A DNA stretch of 64,000 nt, from assembly GCA_028829895.1 (NCBI GenBank), contig CM054184.1, positions 28,221,701 through 28,285,700 of the forward strand, given 5' to 3'. Both the position numbers and the translations under genes were made by a program. Under the pieces are notes generated by a model. It worked only from the letters and a program-made list of their open reading frames with translations, had not been told where the DNA came from and did no database searches. This document shows, one piece after another, positions 22,095-33,273 of the stretch (positions are counted from its first letter, which is position 1; each line of letters starts with the position of its first letter). The DNA is from Sinotaia quadrata (taxonomy: Eukaryota > Mollusca > Gastropoda > Architaenioglossa > Viviparidae).

Positions 22095-22690
22095 TTTCCA
22101 CGACTTCTGTTTGACTGTCGGTTGTGATCCAAGGTCTCGGAATCTTACCAAGATTCTGGGAGATCCAAGGTTTTACGGAGGATGTCGGCACTTCCGAGGA
22201 GCGCTGCTTTGAGTAGTGGAGCGATTCTGTGGTTTCCAGGGAGTTTATTCAGGTAGCCTTCCAATTCAGATGTCATGTTCCCCAAGGCTCCTATCACTAT
22301 AGGTATCACTTCTGCTTTTACATTCCACAGTCTCTGGATTTCTAATCTGAGGTCTTGGTATTTTTCTATTTTTTCTCTTTCTTTTGTTTGTATGTTTCTA
22401 TCACTTGGAACAGCGACATCAACGATTGTTACTGTTCTGTTGGACTTATTGAGAACTACAATGTCTGGTCTTCGTGCAGGAATCACCCGATCTGTTCTTA
22501 TCTCGAAGTCGCACAATATTTTGACTTCTTCTGTTTCGGTGACTGCCTCTGGTTAGTGCATCCATGCTCTTTCTGGGGTTTGTATGCCATAGTTCTCACA
22601 CAGATTTCTATGTATGTGTTTTGCCACTTCATTGTGTCGTTTGGTGTATTCTGTTCCAATAGCAAAATGCATGAAGTATTTCTAAGCTAA
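22095..22690 (-). pseudogene. 5'-truncated non-LTR retrotransposon fragment, C-terminal endonuclease region (copy 1)
   Basis: The minus-strand frame at 22145-22516 reads MCDFEIRTDRV then RRPDIVVLNK (residues 15-24) and IVDVAVP (31-37), followed by EKIEKYQDLRLEIQRLW, VIPIVIGALG and ALLGSADILRKTL. This is the well-known C-terminus of ORF2-type proteins of non-LTR elements that carry a restriction-like (PD-(D/E)xK-type) endonuclease. Upstream (22517-22690) the same protein can be followed through RHNEVAKHIH, the Cys/His part, to CENYGIQTPERAW, but with a stop just before the 22516 boundary. The ORF end (SW then TAA) matches the other copy at about 47430. The 3' end lies next to GGATAATAACC, a remnant of an AAT-type tail. 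Most of the element is missing. An R4/Dong-like identity is suggested, not shown. Confidence 0.8.
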
Positions 22691-22694
22691 TTTT

Positions 22695-22960
22695 ATTCAA
22701 TCAGTCAGTTAACTCACCATTAAGCTGATGGCTCCCTTTCATGACTTTGCCACATAAAATTCAAAGTGAATAGAAAATAAATTCTTCAACTAGTAAACTT
22801 TGATCTTAGCTCTTTGGTTGGTCTCGTTCTTATAAATAGTAACCATTGGATAATAAAATCATCTACTCATCCAATCAGAACGGGTTTGGATTACATCAGC
22901 AATTTCTAGCATATTCTCCACCTATGTTGTTTACTCCCAAAATATCATCATAAGCAGCCC
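22695..22960. repeat. dispersed repeat family, copy B (right half)
   Basis: Matches 23866-24115 and 39110-39330: CAGTTAACTCACCATTAAGC, TTGGTTGGTCTCGTTCTT-like, TGGATAATAAAA, TCAGCAATTTCTAG and TGTTTACTCCCAAAATATCA blocks in the same order. Confidence 0.8.
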
Positions 22961-23011
22961 AAGACTCAGAACATCATGAAAATGAAAGGTCTATTGCAGC
23001 TTCTGGGGTGA
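22961..23011 (+). other. short copy of a repeated coding-like module (copy 3)
   Basis: Seventeen codons read KTQNIMKMKGLLQLLG and then TGA. They match, in frame and with the same stop, the ends of the two GC-rich modules on the minus strand at 33041-33487. This copy is only the last 51 bp and abuts a CA microsatellite. Confidence 0.6.
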
Positions 23012-23025
23012 GAGAGAGCATAACA

Positions 23026-23031
23026 CACACA

Positions 23032-23120
<89 letters not shown>
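23026..23120. repeat. (AC)n microsatellite
   Basis: Nearly pure AC run of about 95 bp. Confidence 0.97.
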
Positions 23121-23124
23121 TATC

Positions 23125-23310
23125 AGAGAACAGAACTAGAGTTTTTAGAGATAAGTGTTAATAATTTGTACATAACCTTGTCTAGATGATGCCTCAATAG
23201 TGTTTTGTGTGCTTCATAACAAAGTTATAAGATATTGTTCACATTAATATTGTCAGTTTCATGTGTTTCTCTTGCATGCTGTAGAACACTGATGGGCCAT
23301 TATTCTCCCA
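23125..23310. repeat. dispersed repeat family, internal segment (copy B')
   Basis: TTATCAGAGAACAGAACTAG to TGTAGAACACTGATGGGCCA matches 17845-18000 in copy A. The segment lies to the right of copy B, so the order is rearranged relative to 38509-39409. Confidence 0.75.
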
Positions 23311-23865
23311 AAGCTAATTAGAGTGCTCCTTTGCTGTATTAGTTTCCTCAAGCAGAACAACAATGTAACAATTTCCAGTCTTCCTTGTACCAAAAATTCC
23401 CTGATGTAGTGGAGCATACTTTGCCACATCACCAGAGTGCAGTGTATTTTTAAACTTACACACTGGGTTAGAGATTTCTAGAGTTCATCACGGTCATAGC
23501 GGTTTATAAATCAGTAAACCATGAAAACAAAAATGCTGCTTCTTCCCTTAAAATATAATCAGGGAACAAATGCTAAGTTTCCAGTTTATTCATTGCTAAC
23601 TCTATTCTTTATTACATTCAAGTCTCAATTTCCAGTTTCCTGCAACAATATTTATTAGCCCGATACATGCACACAGCATAATAAATACAACACGTTAGCT
23701 TATGAGCAAGTTCACTAGAAACAATGTCAAGAGTTTAGCATACTACATAAAAGCATCATAGATCACAATCTGTAGAAATAATAATCTATTCACACAATAC
23801 ATCTGTATCTAAAATGCATGTATAACACATCAATAGAAAATGCATGACATATCAAAAGTACATTC
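23311..23865. other. unassigned AT-rich sequence
   Basis: No gene seen. It could be a further diverged part of the same repeat family. Confidence 0.35.
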
Positions 23866-24215
23866 TCTCAATCTGTCAGTTAACTCACCATTAAGCTAAT
23901 GGATGCCTTTCATGAATGGACTCTGCCACACTAAATTCAAAGTGATTAGAATATAAATTCTTTCCAACAGGTACATTTTTGATCTTTTGTTCTTGTAAAT
24001 CTTAAACTACTGCATAATAAAAACTACTTATTCACATAAAAGCAGTTTAGATTACATCAGCAAATTTCTAATACATTCTCCACCTGAGGTTTTTACTCTA
24101 AAAATATCATCATAAGCAGTGCCCAATTCGAATAATATTAACATTGGCAACAAAGATATAATTATTAAGTATAGAAATAGGGATAGGCAAATTTACCCCT
24201 CCACACCAGGCAAAT
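23866..24215. repeat. dispersed repeat family, copy C (right half to end)
   Basis: Starts TCTGTCAGTTAACTCACCAT and ends GATAGGCAAATTTACCCCTC. It covers the same right-hand part as 39110-39409. Confidence 0.8.
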
Positions 24216-24425
24216 TAAAGTTTAATTTCAAACATAATAATTTTACCAATAGTCACCAGGAAAATTAAAGCTTGATTTCAAGCATAACAATTTTACCAAT
24301 ATTTACCAGGCAAATTAAAGTTTGATTTCAAACATAACAATTGTACCAATAGTTACCAGGCAAATTAAAGTTTAATTTCAAACATAACAATTTTACCAAT
24401 AGTTACCAGGCAAATTAAAGTTTAA
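24203..24425. repeat. 50-bp minisatellite, about 4-5 copies
   Basis: The unit contains CCAGGCAAATTAAAGTTTAA and AACAATTTTACCAATAGTTA. The array begins exactly where dispersed-repeat copy C ends. Confidence 0.92.
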
Positions 24426-24474
24426 TCTCTGTTGGTATTCACAATATTAATTCGATTCTAAATCCACTTGCTGC

Positions 24475-24700
24475 AGATCAATAGTTATTACCAAGGAAAT
24501 AAAAGTCATCAAGGTCAGTATTAAGTGTGAATATTTAGTTTTTATACAATGTTTGTAATTACCAAGCAAGTAAATGTCATCAAAGCCAGCATCAATTGCT
24601 ATTAATTAGTTTTCACACAATATTTGTAATTATCAAGCAAGTAAATGTGTCATCAAGGCAGTATTCATTGTGATAATTAGGATGGTTTTTTTTAACAATG
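24475..24700. repeat. ~70-bp degenerate tandem repeat, about 3 copies
   Basis: Units share GTAATTACCAAGCAAGTAAA, GTCATCAAGG and TTAGTTTTCACACAAT-like words. Confidence 0.8.
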
Positions 24701-25055
24701 TTTGTAAAAAGTAAATATCAAGTAAATAGATAAATTTCAACAAGGCTCGTTCTCACACCGTTAGAGTTTAAACAATACTTCTAAAACTGCATACTGCAGC
24801 TCAGCAGTAGCACGCTTAATCACTGCTTAATTAATTTTAATTATTAACTTTTTAAGTTATGAACGGTGTCATGGTCAATATTTGTAACATTAATTCGGTA
24901 AATTATTTGAATGTTTTATTACAAATCTCAGATTAGAATCTGATAATTTTATATACAGGCCGATTTTTACCTAGCAGGCGGAGTGTCAAGGTCCATTGGG
25001 TCATCTTGCCATTAATTAAATGCTCGGCCATAATTCACCATATCGCCGTATCAAG
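24701..25055. other. unassigned AT-rich sequence
   Basis: No feature recognised. Confidence 0.4.
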
Positions 25056-25360
25056 CATCTTAATGTTAAGATAATAAATGAGGACATGTAAAGACGCAAT
25101 TAGTCATCTTAATGTTAAGATAATAAATGAGGACATGTAAAGACGCAATTAGTCATCTTAATGTTAAGATAATAAATGAGTACATGTAAAGACGCAATTA
25201 GCCATCTTAATGTTAAGATAATAAATGAGGACATGTAAAGACGCAATTAGCCATCTTAATGTTAAGATAATAAATGAGGACATGTAAAGACGCAATTAGC
25301 CATCTTAATGTTAAGATAATAAATGAGGACATGTAAAGACGCAATTAGCCATCTTAATGG
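25056..25360. repeat. 49-bp minisatellite, 6 copies
   Basis: The unit contains CATCTTAATGTTAAGATAAT and GACATGTAAAGACGC. The CTTAATGTTAAG palindrome in each unit could form a small hairpin. Confidence 0.95.
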
Positions 25361-25544
25361 GAAGAAAATGTCAGCGGACTCGTTCTAATGTTTTGTGGAA
25401 ACATAAATTCATGTAATTTATTATTAAAACTGATAAATTTACCTCCATCAAGCGAAGTCAACAAACTACAAATTCTTAATTCAGAGATGCACGGCTGTTA
25501 AAATATTGTTGTTTTGATGTTATTACGTTTTGTACAGCATTGTA

Positions 25545-25735
25545 AGGTAAGAAAGTGACGTATCTTACTCCAGTTCAAGGGCAAGAAAGTGACGTATCTT
25601 ACTCCAGTTCAAGGGCAAGAAAGTGACGTATCTTACTCCAGTTCAAGGGTAAGAAAGTGACATATCTTACTCCAGTTCAAGGGCAAGAAAGTGGCCCAAC
25701 TTACTCAAAGTTCACAGTCAAGAAAGTGGCCCATC
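25545..25735. repeat. 34-bp minisatellite, about 5-6 copies
   Basis: The unit contains AAGAAAGTGACGTATCTTAC and TCCAGTTCAAGGGC. GTGACGTA is a CRE-like word in the first copies. The rightmost copies diverge. Confidence 0.92.
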
Positions 25736-25739
25736 TTAT

Positions 25740-26225
25740 TTCTTATTCCCGTAATAAATAACCGTACACAGAACATGATACTACTCAGATAATAAACACA
25801 GTGGCAAACAAATAACAATCGCTGAGCTACGTCCAACGCAATTTCAGCTCCAAGTCAACCCTGACAAGAGATCAATGTTTTTGAATTACTGAAACACTTC
25901 CAACAGAGACCGCTATTTTCTGGTTCACAAGTTAAGACCTGCTTTGAATGCCGATGTCTGTTAAGAAATGGCGCGTTATTGTATTTCTTTGTACTTTTCT
26001 CTAACGCTATCAATGAAAACGCTCACAAGCAGGTGTCACGAATGGTCACAGAATGCTAATGATCCACAAAGAAAAGACTACAAACGCTTTCCTTGACTAA
26101 ATTTCGCCGTTTTGCGGTCAAGGTCGATATTACTATACTACTAAAACTATTACATTTCTTTTATTTTTTAAAAAAAAATACTAAACAAAAACAATAACGT
26201 ATAATTAAATTCTATTTCTAACTTC
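25740..26225. other. unassigned sequence
   Basis: Slightly GC-richer in the middle. No gene recognised. Confidence 0.35.
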
Positions 26226-26750
26226 GGTTGTCTTTCTCTTCATTCTCTGTTTATTTCATTTTCTCTGTCTCTCTAGTTATTTGTCTTTTTCTCTCCGATT
26301 GTCTCAATGACTGTTTCTCTATATCGTTCTCTTTCCATCTGTCTCCGTTTGCCTGTCTCTGTCCACCTGTCTCTGTTTGCCTGTCGCTGTCTGCCTGTCT
26401 CTGTCCGCCTGTCTCTGTCCGCCTCTCTGTCTGCCTGTGCCTATCTCTGTCCGCCTGTCTCTGTCTGCCTGTCTCTGCCTGTCTCTGCCTGCCTGTCTGT
26501 CCGCCTATCTGTCCACCTGTCTCAGTTCACTTGTCTCTGTCTGCCTGTCTCTAAAATTCTATGTGATTGTGTCTTTCTTTGTGTCTCTATGTTTGTCTTT
26601 TTGCCTTTCTGTCTGTGTCTAGTCTTTCTTCTCTCTTGTTCTGTGCGCTTGTCTGTTTGTTTGTCTATCTGCTTCCTGCCTCACACGTTTCCCACTCCAT
26701 CGCTTCCATTCTTTCCCGGTGTCTGTCTTTCCGTATGACTCTTCTTCTCT
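26226..26750. repeat. CT-rich imperfect repeat (CTGTCTCTGYCYGC family)
   Basis: Pyrimidine-rich low-complexity tract, most regular at 26340-26560. All plus frames stay open, giving Cys/Leu/Ser/Pro/Val-rich spurious ORFs of up to 143 codons. Confidence 0.9.
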
Positions 26751-27830
26751 AACTTCGATTACATCAACTGTGTATTGAATTTCTATTGCGACCTTTGATT
26801 ACCCTCTTTCCACACTTAACACTCTTCTCAAGCTTGAATGTCTCTTGCAGATATGATCTTTCAACTTGTCATGAGCTATCTTCACTGGCTTTTATCCATA
26901 ACTTGTTTCAAACATTTTAGTTTCAAATTGTCATGAATATAAAAATAATCATCAGCAGGGTCAAAATAATTAACTACAGTGTTAAACTAAAACAATTATC
27001 ATTGTTATAAAAGTCTAGCTAGTGCCCATATATTATCATTGTCAAATTATATATCAGTGTTTATATGCATGAACATGAAAGTATTAATCATCAATTTCAA
27101 ATTGTCAGGACTGCCAAAACAATATTTCCTATGTGAAATTATCGTTAATAACAAAGCATTCATCAGTTATAATTCTTGAACTTCAAATTAATAACATTAA
27201 TGCAAAAATTATGAAACAAAACTGTATGATAAACTGAAATAAATGAAATACGTTTATTTTTAAAAAAATCTTTCAATTGGCTAAGCGCTATGTGTATACT
27301 AATACATGTGTATGTGTGTGAGAGAGAAAGAGAGAGGGAGGGGGGGGGAAAGAACGGATTGCTTGTATTATGTGCCTCGTATCTCTTTTGTGAATGCATG
27401 TATAGTGCTAAGTAAATGAGACGAACACTTTGAAAATCTCGTTTCGTTTCGTTTAACTAATGAATTTGTTCTTCGCTAAATTTTTATGCCTCGTGTTCTA
27501 GAAGCACTGACATATTACTTCTCAAAGCTCAGTGCGCATGACCCGGCCTTGTCTTCATTCTCATATTATTCCTTGTATATACTGGATTAACAGCGTTAAG
27601 TCAGTGACAAAACACCCTAGCCATTATGGTCTGCAATATCTTCATGGAATTATTCAAGAGGGCGCACATGGTCTGGAATGTAGATGCTTAACTCGAGGCA
27701 GTACAGCAGGCCATGAAACGATTGTAGTTGTAACTCAGCAGCGGGAAAGAAACAAAACTCAGTACGACATTACTGTGTCTGTGTTCAGGCCCAAGAGAAC
27801 GTCTGCTGCAGGCATCTGGGCCGTAACTTA
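26751..27830. other. unassigned sequence
   Basis: AT-rich, with a GA/G-run tract at about 27317-27350. A 106-codon plus frame at 27532-27852 is compositionally plausible, but I recognise no domain and it runs into a duplicated segment at its end. Confidence 0.35.
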
Positions 27831-27834
27831 TAGG

Positions 27835-27935
27835 ACCCACTTGTTCAAATAATTAATCACGACAAGACTAACTATCAGAAATAAGACCCACTTGTTCAAA
27901 TAATTAGTCAGGACAAGACTAGCTGTCAGAAATGG
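27835..27935. repeat. 51-bp direct duplication
   Basis: Two copies of AGGACCCACTTGTTCAAATA-containing sequence with a few differences. Confidence 0.85.
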
Positions 27936-27990
27936 CCCCGCGAACGAGTCTGAAATGTTTTCCAGTTTTCATTACACGATTTGTCAGGAA

Positions 27991-28398
27991 GCACATCACC
28001 ACTCTAGACACGATGCGTCATGAGGCACTTCACCACTCTAGACACGATGCGTCATGAGGCACTTCACCACTCTAGACACGATGCGTCATGAGGCACTTCA
28101 CCACTCTAGACACGATGCGTCATGAGGCACTTCACCACTCTAGACACGATGCGTCATGAGGCACTTCACCACTCTAGACACGATGCGTCATGAGGCACAT
28201 CACCACTCTAGACACGATGCGTCATGAGGCACATCACCACTCTAGACACGATGCGTCATGAGGCACATCACCACTCTAGACACGATGCGTCATGAGGCAC
28301 TTCACCACTCTAGACACGATGCGTCATGAGGCACATCACCACTCTAGACACGATGCGTCATGAGGCACTTCACCACTCTAGATACGATGCGTCATGAG
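27991..28398. repeat. 34-bp minisatellite, exactly 12 copies
   Basis: The unit contains CACCACTCTAGACACGATGC and GTCATGAGGCAC. Variation is almost confined to one CACTTC/CACATC position, plus one T in the last unit. Confidence 0.97.
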
Positions 28399-29340
28399 GC
28401 ACAGCGCAAACTTATTTATACAGATATGTTAGAAGTCAGAGTACTATTTTAGATATATTTTTTTGAGGAAAAACTGTGCTGATAATTTCTATCAATAACA
28501 TGGAATAGTGCATAACAAAAATCAAATTCATGAAAATTAATCCATACATATAATTTTCCAGCTCTCTATGTATAATGCTAAAGCATCCTTGATCTTTGAG
28601 CGTGTGGGAGTTTTTTCACATGGCCAGCTTTATGTTGCATTCTTGCATTCAACGTACTCATAAAAAGACTGATGGTCAAAGGTCATTTGCTCGAATTTTC
28701 GCTCACAATGTGACTTATAATCAAATTATGAGGTTTTCACACGGCCAGCTTTATGTTGCATTGTCACATTCATGAGGAAGGAAGGAAGGAAGGAAGGAAG
28801 AAAAGAAGGAAGTTTTCACATGACCAATTTTATGTTGCATTGTTGCGTTCATGAAAAAGAGACAACAACAAAGTACTCATAAAAAACCGATGGCCAAGGT
28901 CATTTGCTAAATGGTGTTCAAATTATCACTCGCAATGTGACTTATAAAGCATTCCAATAAACAAATGCATTTATGTTATTTATGTTCTTAGCAATGCGTT
29001 CATTTTAGTGGCAAATACACTAGTATATATTACAAATATGAATCATGAAAAACAATATGTATTATATTTCCTCAAGTGGGGTTTGAAAACAAGCTTTCTG
29101 GAAGAAAACCTATTATAATTTTCATCAACTGTTGCATTAAAACAAGTTAAATCAGGAAGAACACAAAACGTATTATATTTTCCTCAAGTGCTGCATTAAA
29201 ACAAGTTAAATAGGAAGAACACAAAATGTATTACATTTTTCTGAAATACTGTTTAACATAAGTTAACTCAGAAAGAAGTCAATGTATTACAACTTTCTGA
29301 GGTGATGTTTATAAATAAACTAACTAAAAAGAACTTATTG
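28399..29340. repeat. degenerate larger duplications
   Basis: Blocks with GGCCAGCTTTATGTTGCATT recur near 28622, 28744 and 28826. GTCATTTGCT and CTCACAATGTGACTTATAA-like blocks occur twice (28681 and 28911). Two related stretches at about 29060-29300 share ACAAGTTAAATCAGGAAGAA. A GAAG microsatellite lies at 28773-28812. Confidence 0.65.
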
Positions 29341-29349
29341 TATTATAAC

Positions 29350-29530
29350 TGAAGTTATGTTGTGCCATTTCTTGCGTAACCCTGACCACATTGCACTGTG
29401 CCACTTCCTTGCAAAAGTCCACATTGAACTGTACCATTTTCTTGCATAAACCTGACGACTTTGCACTGTGCCTTATGCACGCATAACCCTGTCCAATTTG
29501 CATTGTGCAGCTCCTTGTGTAATCCATTAC
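29350..29530. repeat. ~38-bp degenerate minisatellite, about 5 copies
   Basis: Units share TTGCACTGTGCC and TTGCATAACCCTGACC-like words. Confidence 0.8.
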
Positions 29531-29534
29531 AGGC

Positions 29535-30540
29535 ATTCAAGGATCATTTGCGGTCCAGTTTCCTCGAACACTCTACAGACATTCCAGGAATACTCCCTGC
29601 CCTACAGACATTCCAGGAACACTCCCTGCCCTACAGACATTTAATGAACCATCCCTTCATTACAGGCATTACATGAGCACTTGCTGTCCTCGCTACAGTT
29701 TTTTTTATGACATCTCCATGTCCTCACAATAGGCATTCCATGAAGACTCTGTCCTCACTAAAGCAGCTCATGAATATCCCTGCTCTCGTTACAGGCACAC
29801 CAAGAACACTTCCTGTCCCTGTCCTCAATATAGGTTTTAGATGTAACTTCCTGCTTTTACTACATGCATTATATATGCGCCCCCCCCCCCCTAGAGAAAT
29901 TCCATGAATGTCCATGCCATTAGTATATGCATTCGATGAACAATCCAGTTCCTCATTATGAACATCCCAGTTCCTTACTACTTTATGTATGCCATGAACG
30001 TCTAATTCCTACAGGCATTCTGTGAGGAATCTAATTCATACGTACAGCTTTTCATCGAACATTCCAACTCTCACTTTAGAGTTTAGGCGTTTCGTTTTCA
30101 CTCGCAGTACTCACTAGACTGACTAGAGGCTTGCTAAGAACACTTCCTGTCCACATAACACGCCTTTCTAAGACAGTTCTTAAATTCTCAAAAGATATTT
30201 CGTAAACACTCACTCATCTCACTACTAACAATCCATGAACTATCTCCACCCTTAATCCATGATCACTCACTGCTCTTTGACAAGCAGTCCAAAAGTTAGG
30301 ATGTCCCCGTACACACACTATAGTCAGTCCATAAACAATTTACTTTTTACTGTAGCCAATCAATGAACTTACTCTGTCCTGACTATAATTAGTTTAGGAC
30401 TTCTCTGCTTCACTATAGACAATCCAAGAACACTCTCTGGTATTTCTACAGGCAGTCCATGTACACTTCTAGCATCTCTATAGGCATTCCAGTGAGACTC
30501 ACTGACATCCCTACATCTATACATGGATTTCATGAACACT
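29535..30540. repeat. highly degenerate ~30-bp repeat
   Basis: TACAGGCATTCCATGAACAC-like units recur irregularly for 1 kb with growing divergence. A C-run lies at about 29880. This looks like an old array from which the cleaner one to the right was re-amplified. Confidence 0.6.
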
Positions 30541-30780
30541 TTATGTCTTCTTTACAGGCAGTCCATGAGCACTTTATGGCTTCTTTACAGGCAGTCCATG
30601 GGCACTTTATGGCTTCTTTAGAGGCAGTCCATGGGCACTTTATGGCTTCTTTAAAGGCAGTACATGAGCAGTTTATGGCTTCTCTACAGGCAGTCCATGA
30701 GCAGTTTATGGCTTCTTTACAGGCAGTCCATGAGCAGTTTATGGCTTCTCTACAGGCAGTCCATGAGCACTCTCTAGTTT
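30540..30780. repeat. 33-bp minisatellite, about 7 copies
   Basis: The unit contains GCAGTCCATGAGCACTTTAT and GGCTTCTTTACAG. The length is a multiple of three, which explains a 146-codon open frame with a repeated AVHEHFMASLQ peptide. Confidence 0.93.
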
Positions 30781-30889
30781 CTTACAATGCATTCATGATC
30801 ATACAGTGTCCCCACTATAAGCAATCCAAAACATTCCTTGTGCGTACATCATGCTTGCTATTTATCTCGATAAACTTCTTCACCACACT

Positions 30890-31265
30890 CATTTGCTAGT
30901 ACTGAGTCTTTGTTGCACTTATTTGCTAGTACTGAGTCTTTGTTGCACTTATTTGCTAGTAGTGAGTCTTTGTTGCACTTATTTGCTAGTAGTGAGACTT
31001 TGTTGCACTTATTTGCTAGTACTGAGTCTTTGTTGCACTTATTTGCTAGTACTGAGTCTTTGTTGCACTTATTTGCTAATACTGAGTCTTTGTTGCACTT
31101 ATTTGCTAGTAGTGAGACTTTGTTGCACTTATTTGCTAGTACTGAATCTTTGTTGCACTTATTTGCTAGTACTGAGATTTTGTTGCACTTTATTTGCTAG
31201 TACTGAGTCGTTGTTGCACTTAGTTGGTAGTACTGAGTCTTTATTACACTAATTTGTTAGTATTG
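30890..31265. repeat. 30-bp minisatellite, about 12 copies
   Basis: The unit contains TTTGTTGCACTTATTTGCTA and GTACTGAG. The multiple-of-three unit produces two long spurious plus frames. Confidence 0.95.
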
Positions 31266-31269
31266 AAAA

Positions 31270-31575
31270 TTATTTCTTCCCGCCTTGCTGTTAAGTGATT
31301 AATAGCAGGTAACGAATAGATTTTGTCTTGGTGTGAAATGCATTATACCAGCTACATCTCAAGCACTAGAATTATGAGAATTCTTTAAAATTTGTCGGTT
31401 TAACTCGGAATCTTAAAAATGCAGATTTAAATCTTCTGCTCTCTACGCATTAATTTTCTGTGGGCTCCTTAAAATGGAGACGATTTAATTTGGTTTCATC
31501 CGAGATAGTCAGCTTTTCCGCTGAAGAAACTTCACACGCATGTTGATGTATTTTTTCCTTCTATATTTTCTTTTT
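31270..31575. other. unassigned sequence
   Basis: No feature recognised. Confidence 0.4.
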
Positions 31576-31584
31576 ACCAAAGAT

Positions 31585-31800
31585 AAACTTTATGCTTTGT
31601 CTCTATCCGTGTGCTTTATGCTTTGTCTCAATCGTGTGCTTTATGCTTTGTCTCCATCAGTGTGTTTAATGCTTTGTTTCCATCAGTGTGATTTATGCTT
31701 TGTCTCCATTAGTGTGATTTATTCTTTGTCTCCATAAGTGTGGTTTATGTTTTATCTCCATTAGTGTGATTTATGCTTTGTCTCTATTAATGTGCTTTAT
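31585..31800. repeat. ~26-bp minisatellite, about 8 copies
   Basis: The unit contains GTGCTTTATGCTTTGTCTCC and ATCAGT. Confidence 0.9.
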
Positions 31801-32204
31801 AACGAGATTTTCGCGAAGGTTGCCATAATATAAGCCCTGTTTATTGAGCATTTTGATATCGGATGTTTCTGAAATTTTAGCATGATATAAGTTTCACCAA
31901 AGTAGAAGCTTTGGTAGATCATTCCAAAGTTAGCGTTTTTGTTGTCTTCATCTCAAATTTAACAATTTGTGGAATTCATCTCAACTTAGCTTTATGTAAT
32001 ATAAATTTAGCTATATGTAGACTGTATTTTAACTTTAGCTTTATGTAGACAGTATTCTAAATTTAGCTTTATGTAGAGGACTATATCCCATGTTAAATTA
32101 ATTACTGTTTCTTAGAAATGACTGTCCCGAACTTCCCACGGTGAATTGTATTACAACTCTTTGTGATGAAGTAGCTGTACTTTAGTCTCTCCCCAAAGTT
32201 AACT
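31801..32204. repeat. unassigned sequence with a short TTTAGCTTTATGTAGAC repeat
   Basis: Three to four TTTAGCTTTATGTAGAC-like words lie between about 31985 and 32080. The rest is unassigned. Confidence 0.5.
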
Positions 32205-32690
32205 TTATAACGTCCCATTCACTCTGTACTGCAATGTATCAGTCCATTCACTCTATAGCAATGTGTCAGTCCATTCACTCTGTACTTCAATGTGTCGCCC
32301 ATTCACTCTGTACAGTAATATGTCATCCCATTCGCTCAGCCCAATCACTCTGTACAGTAATCTGTCGGCCAATTCACTCTGTAGTGTACAAAAATCTGTT
32401 GGCCCATTCACTCTGTAGTGTACAGTAATCTGTCAGCCCATTCACTCTGTACAGCAATCTGTCGGCCCATTCACTCTGTATAGCAACCTGTCGGCCCATT
32501 CACTCTGTATAGCAACCTGTCGGCCCATTCACTCTTTACAAGCAATCTGTCGGCCCATTTTCTCTGTACATCAATCTGTCGGCCCATTTACTCTGTACAT
32601 CAATCTGTCGGCCAATTCACTCTGTACATCAATCTGTCGGCCCATTCACTCTGTACATCAATCTGTCGGCCCATTCACTCTGAAAAACAG
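32205..32690. repeat. ~29-bp minisatellite, about 16 copies
   Basis: The unit contains CCCATTCACTCTGTACA and CAATCTGTCGG. Length variants occur at the left end. Confidence 0.93.
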
Positions 32691-33040
32691 CATATTAGCC
32701 ATGTCCACTTGAAGTACTTCACGTCATTCCTTTATACACTCCTTCTGACAAAGTATCTTTATGTCATGTCAGCTCCTTTCCACGCCAGTAATTTGTATTG
32801 ACTCCTACTTAGAAGTCATGTTGCTCCTTCCCAAGGTTATAAATTATACTAACTCCTTTACACTAAGCAACTTTAAATTACTCATTCCTAACAAGCAGTT
32901 TTATGCTGGCTTCTTTACAAGGTGTAGTTTATGCTGGCTCTTTTCGAACAGTAGTTAATTCCGGCTTTTTTTTTTTTTTTTTTTACAAGCAGTCGTTAAT
33001 GTTGGTTGTTTTACAAGCAGTAGTGTGTGTGTTGTGTGTG

Positions 33041-33257
33041 TTACGCTCACACTCACCCCAGAAGCCGCAAGAGACCTTTCATCTTCATGATGTTCTCAGT
33101 CTTGGTCTGCTTCTGGGGGATCCCCATAGCCTCGCGGTGCGTCTGAGGTGGAGGGCAGGAGGACTGGCGGAAGGGGGTGAAACAGGTTGCACCAGTTTGG
33201 CGCACACCTTCAACCGCCCTCCGTCGGGGGGGGGGGGGAGGGGGGCGAAGCCGCCTA
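33041..33257 (-). other. GC-rich coding-like repeated module, copy 1
   Basis: An abrupt GC-rich block inside an AT-rich minisatellite. On the minus strand it reads AVEGVRQTGATCFTPFRQ..., GIPQKQTKTENIMKMKGLLR and LLG, then TGA (CTGGGGTGAGTGTGAGC). The same frame and stop are kept in copy 2 (with IMKM to ILRM and other substitutions) and in the short copy at 22961-23011. GGGGTGAGT could alternatively be a splice donor. I do not recognise the protein. It may be the end of a mobile-element ORF or a duplicated exon. Confidence 0.55.
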
Positions 33258-33273
33258 TGTACAAGCAGTAGTG

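Noticed and set aside
26226..26750. Cys/Leu/Ser-rich ORFs of up to 143 codons
   Set aside because: They arise from a CTGTCTCTG low-complexity tract.
27532..27852. 106-codon plus ORF with non-repetitive composition
   Set aside because: No recognised domain, no splice or promoter context, and its end runs into a local duplication; too weak to call a gene.
27991..28398. CRISPR-like regular 34-bp repeat
   Set aside because: Units are directly adjacent with no unique spacers, and the genome is eukaryotic; it is a minisatellite.
30459..31252. ORFs of 96-146 codons with repeated peptides
   Set aside because: Units of 33 and 30 bp keep the frames open; no evidence of a coding gene.
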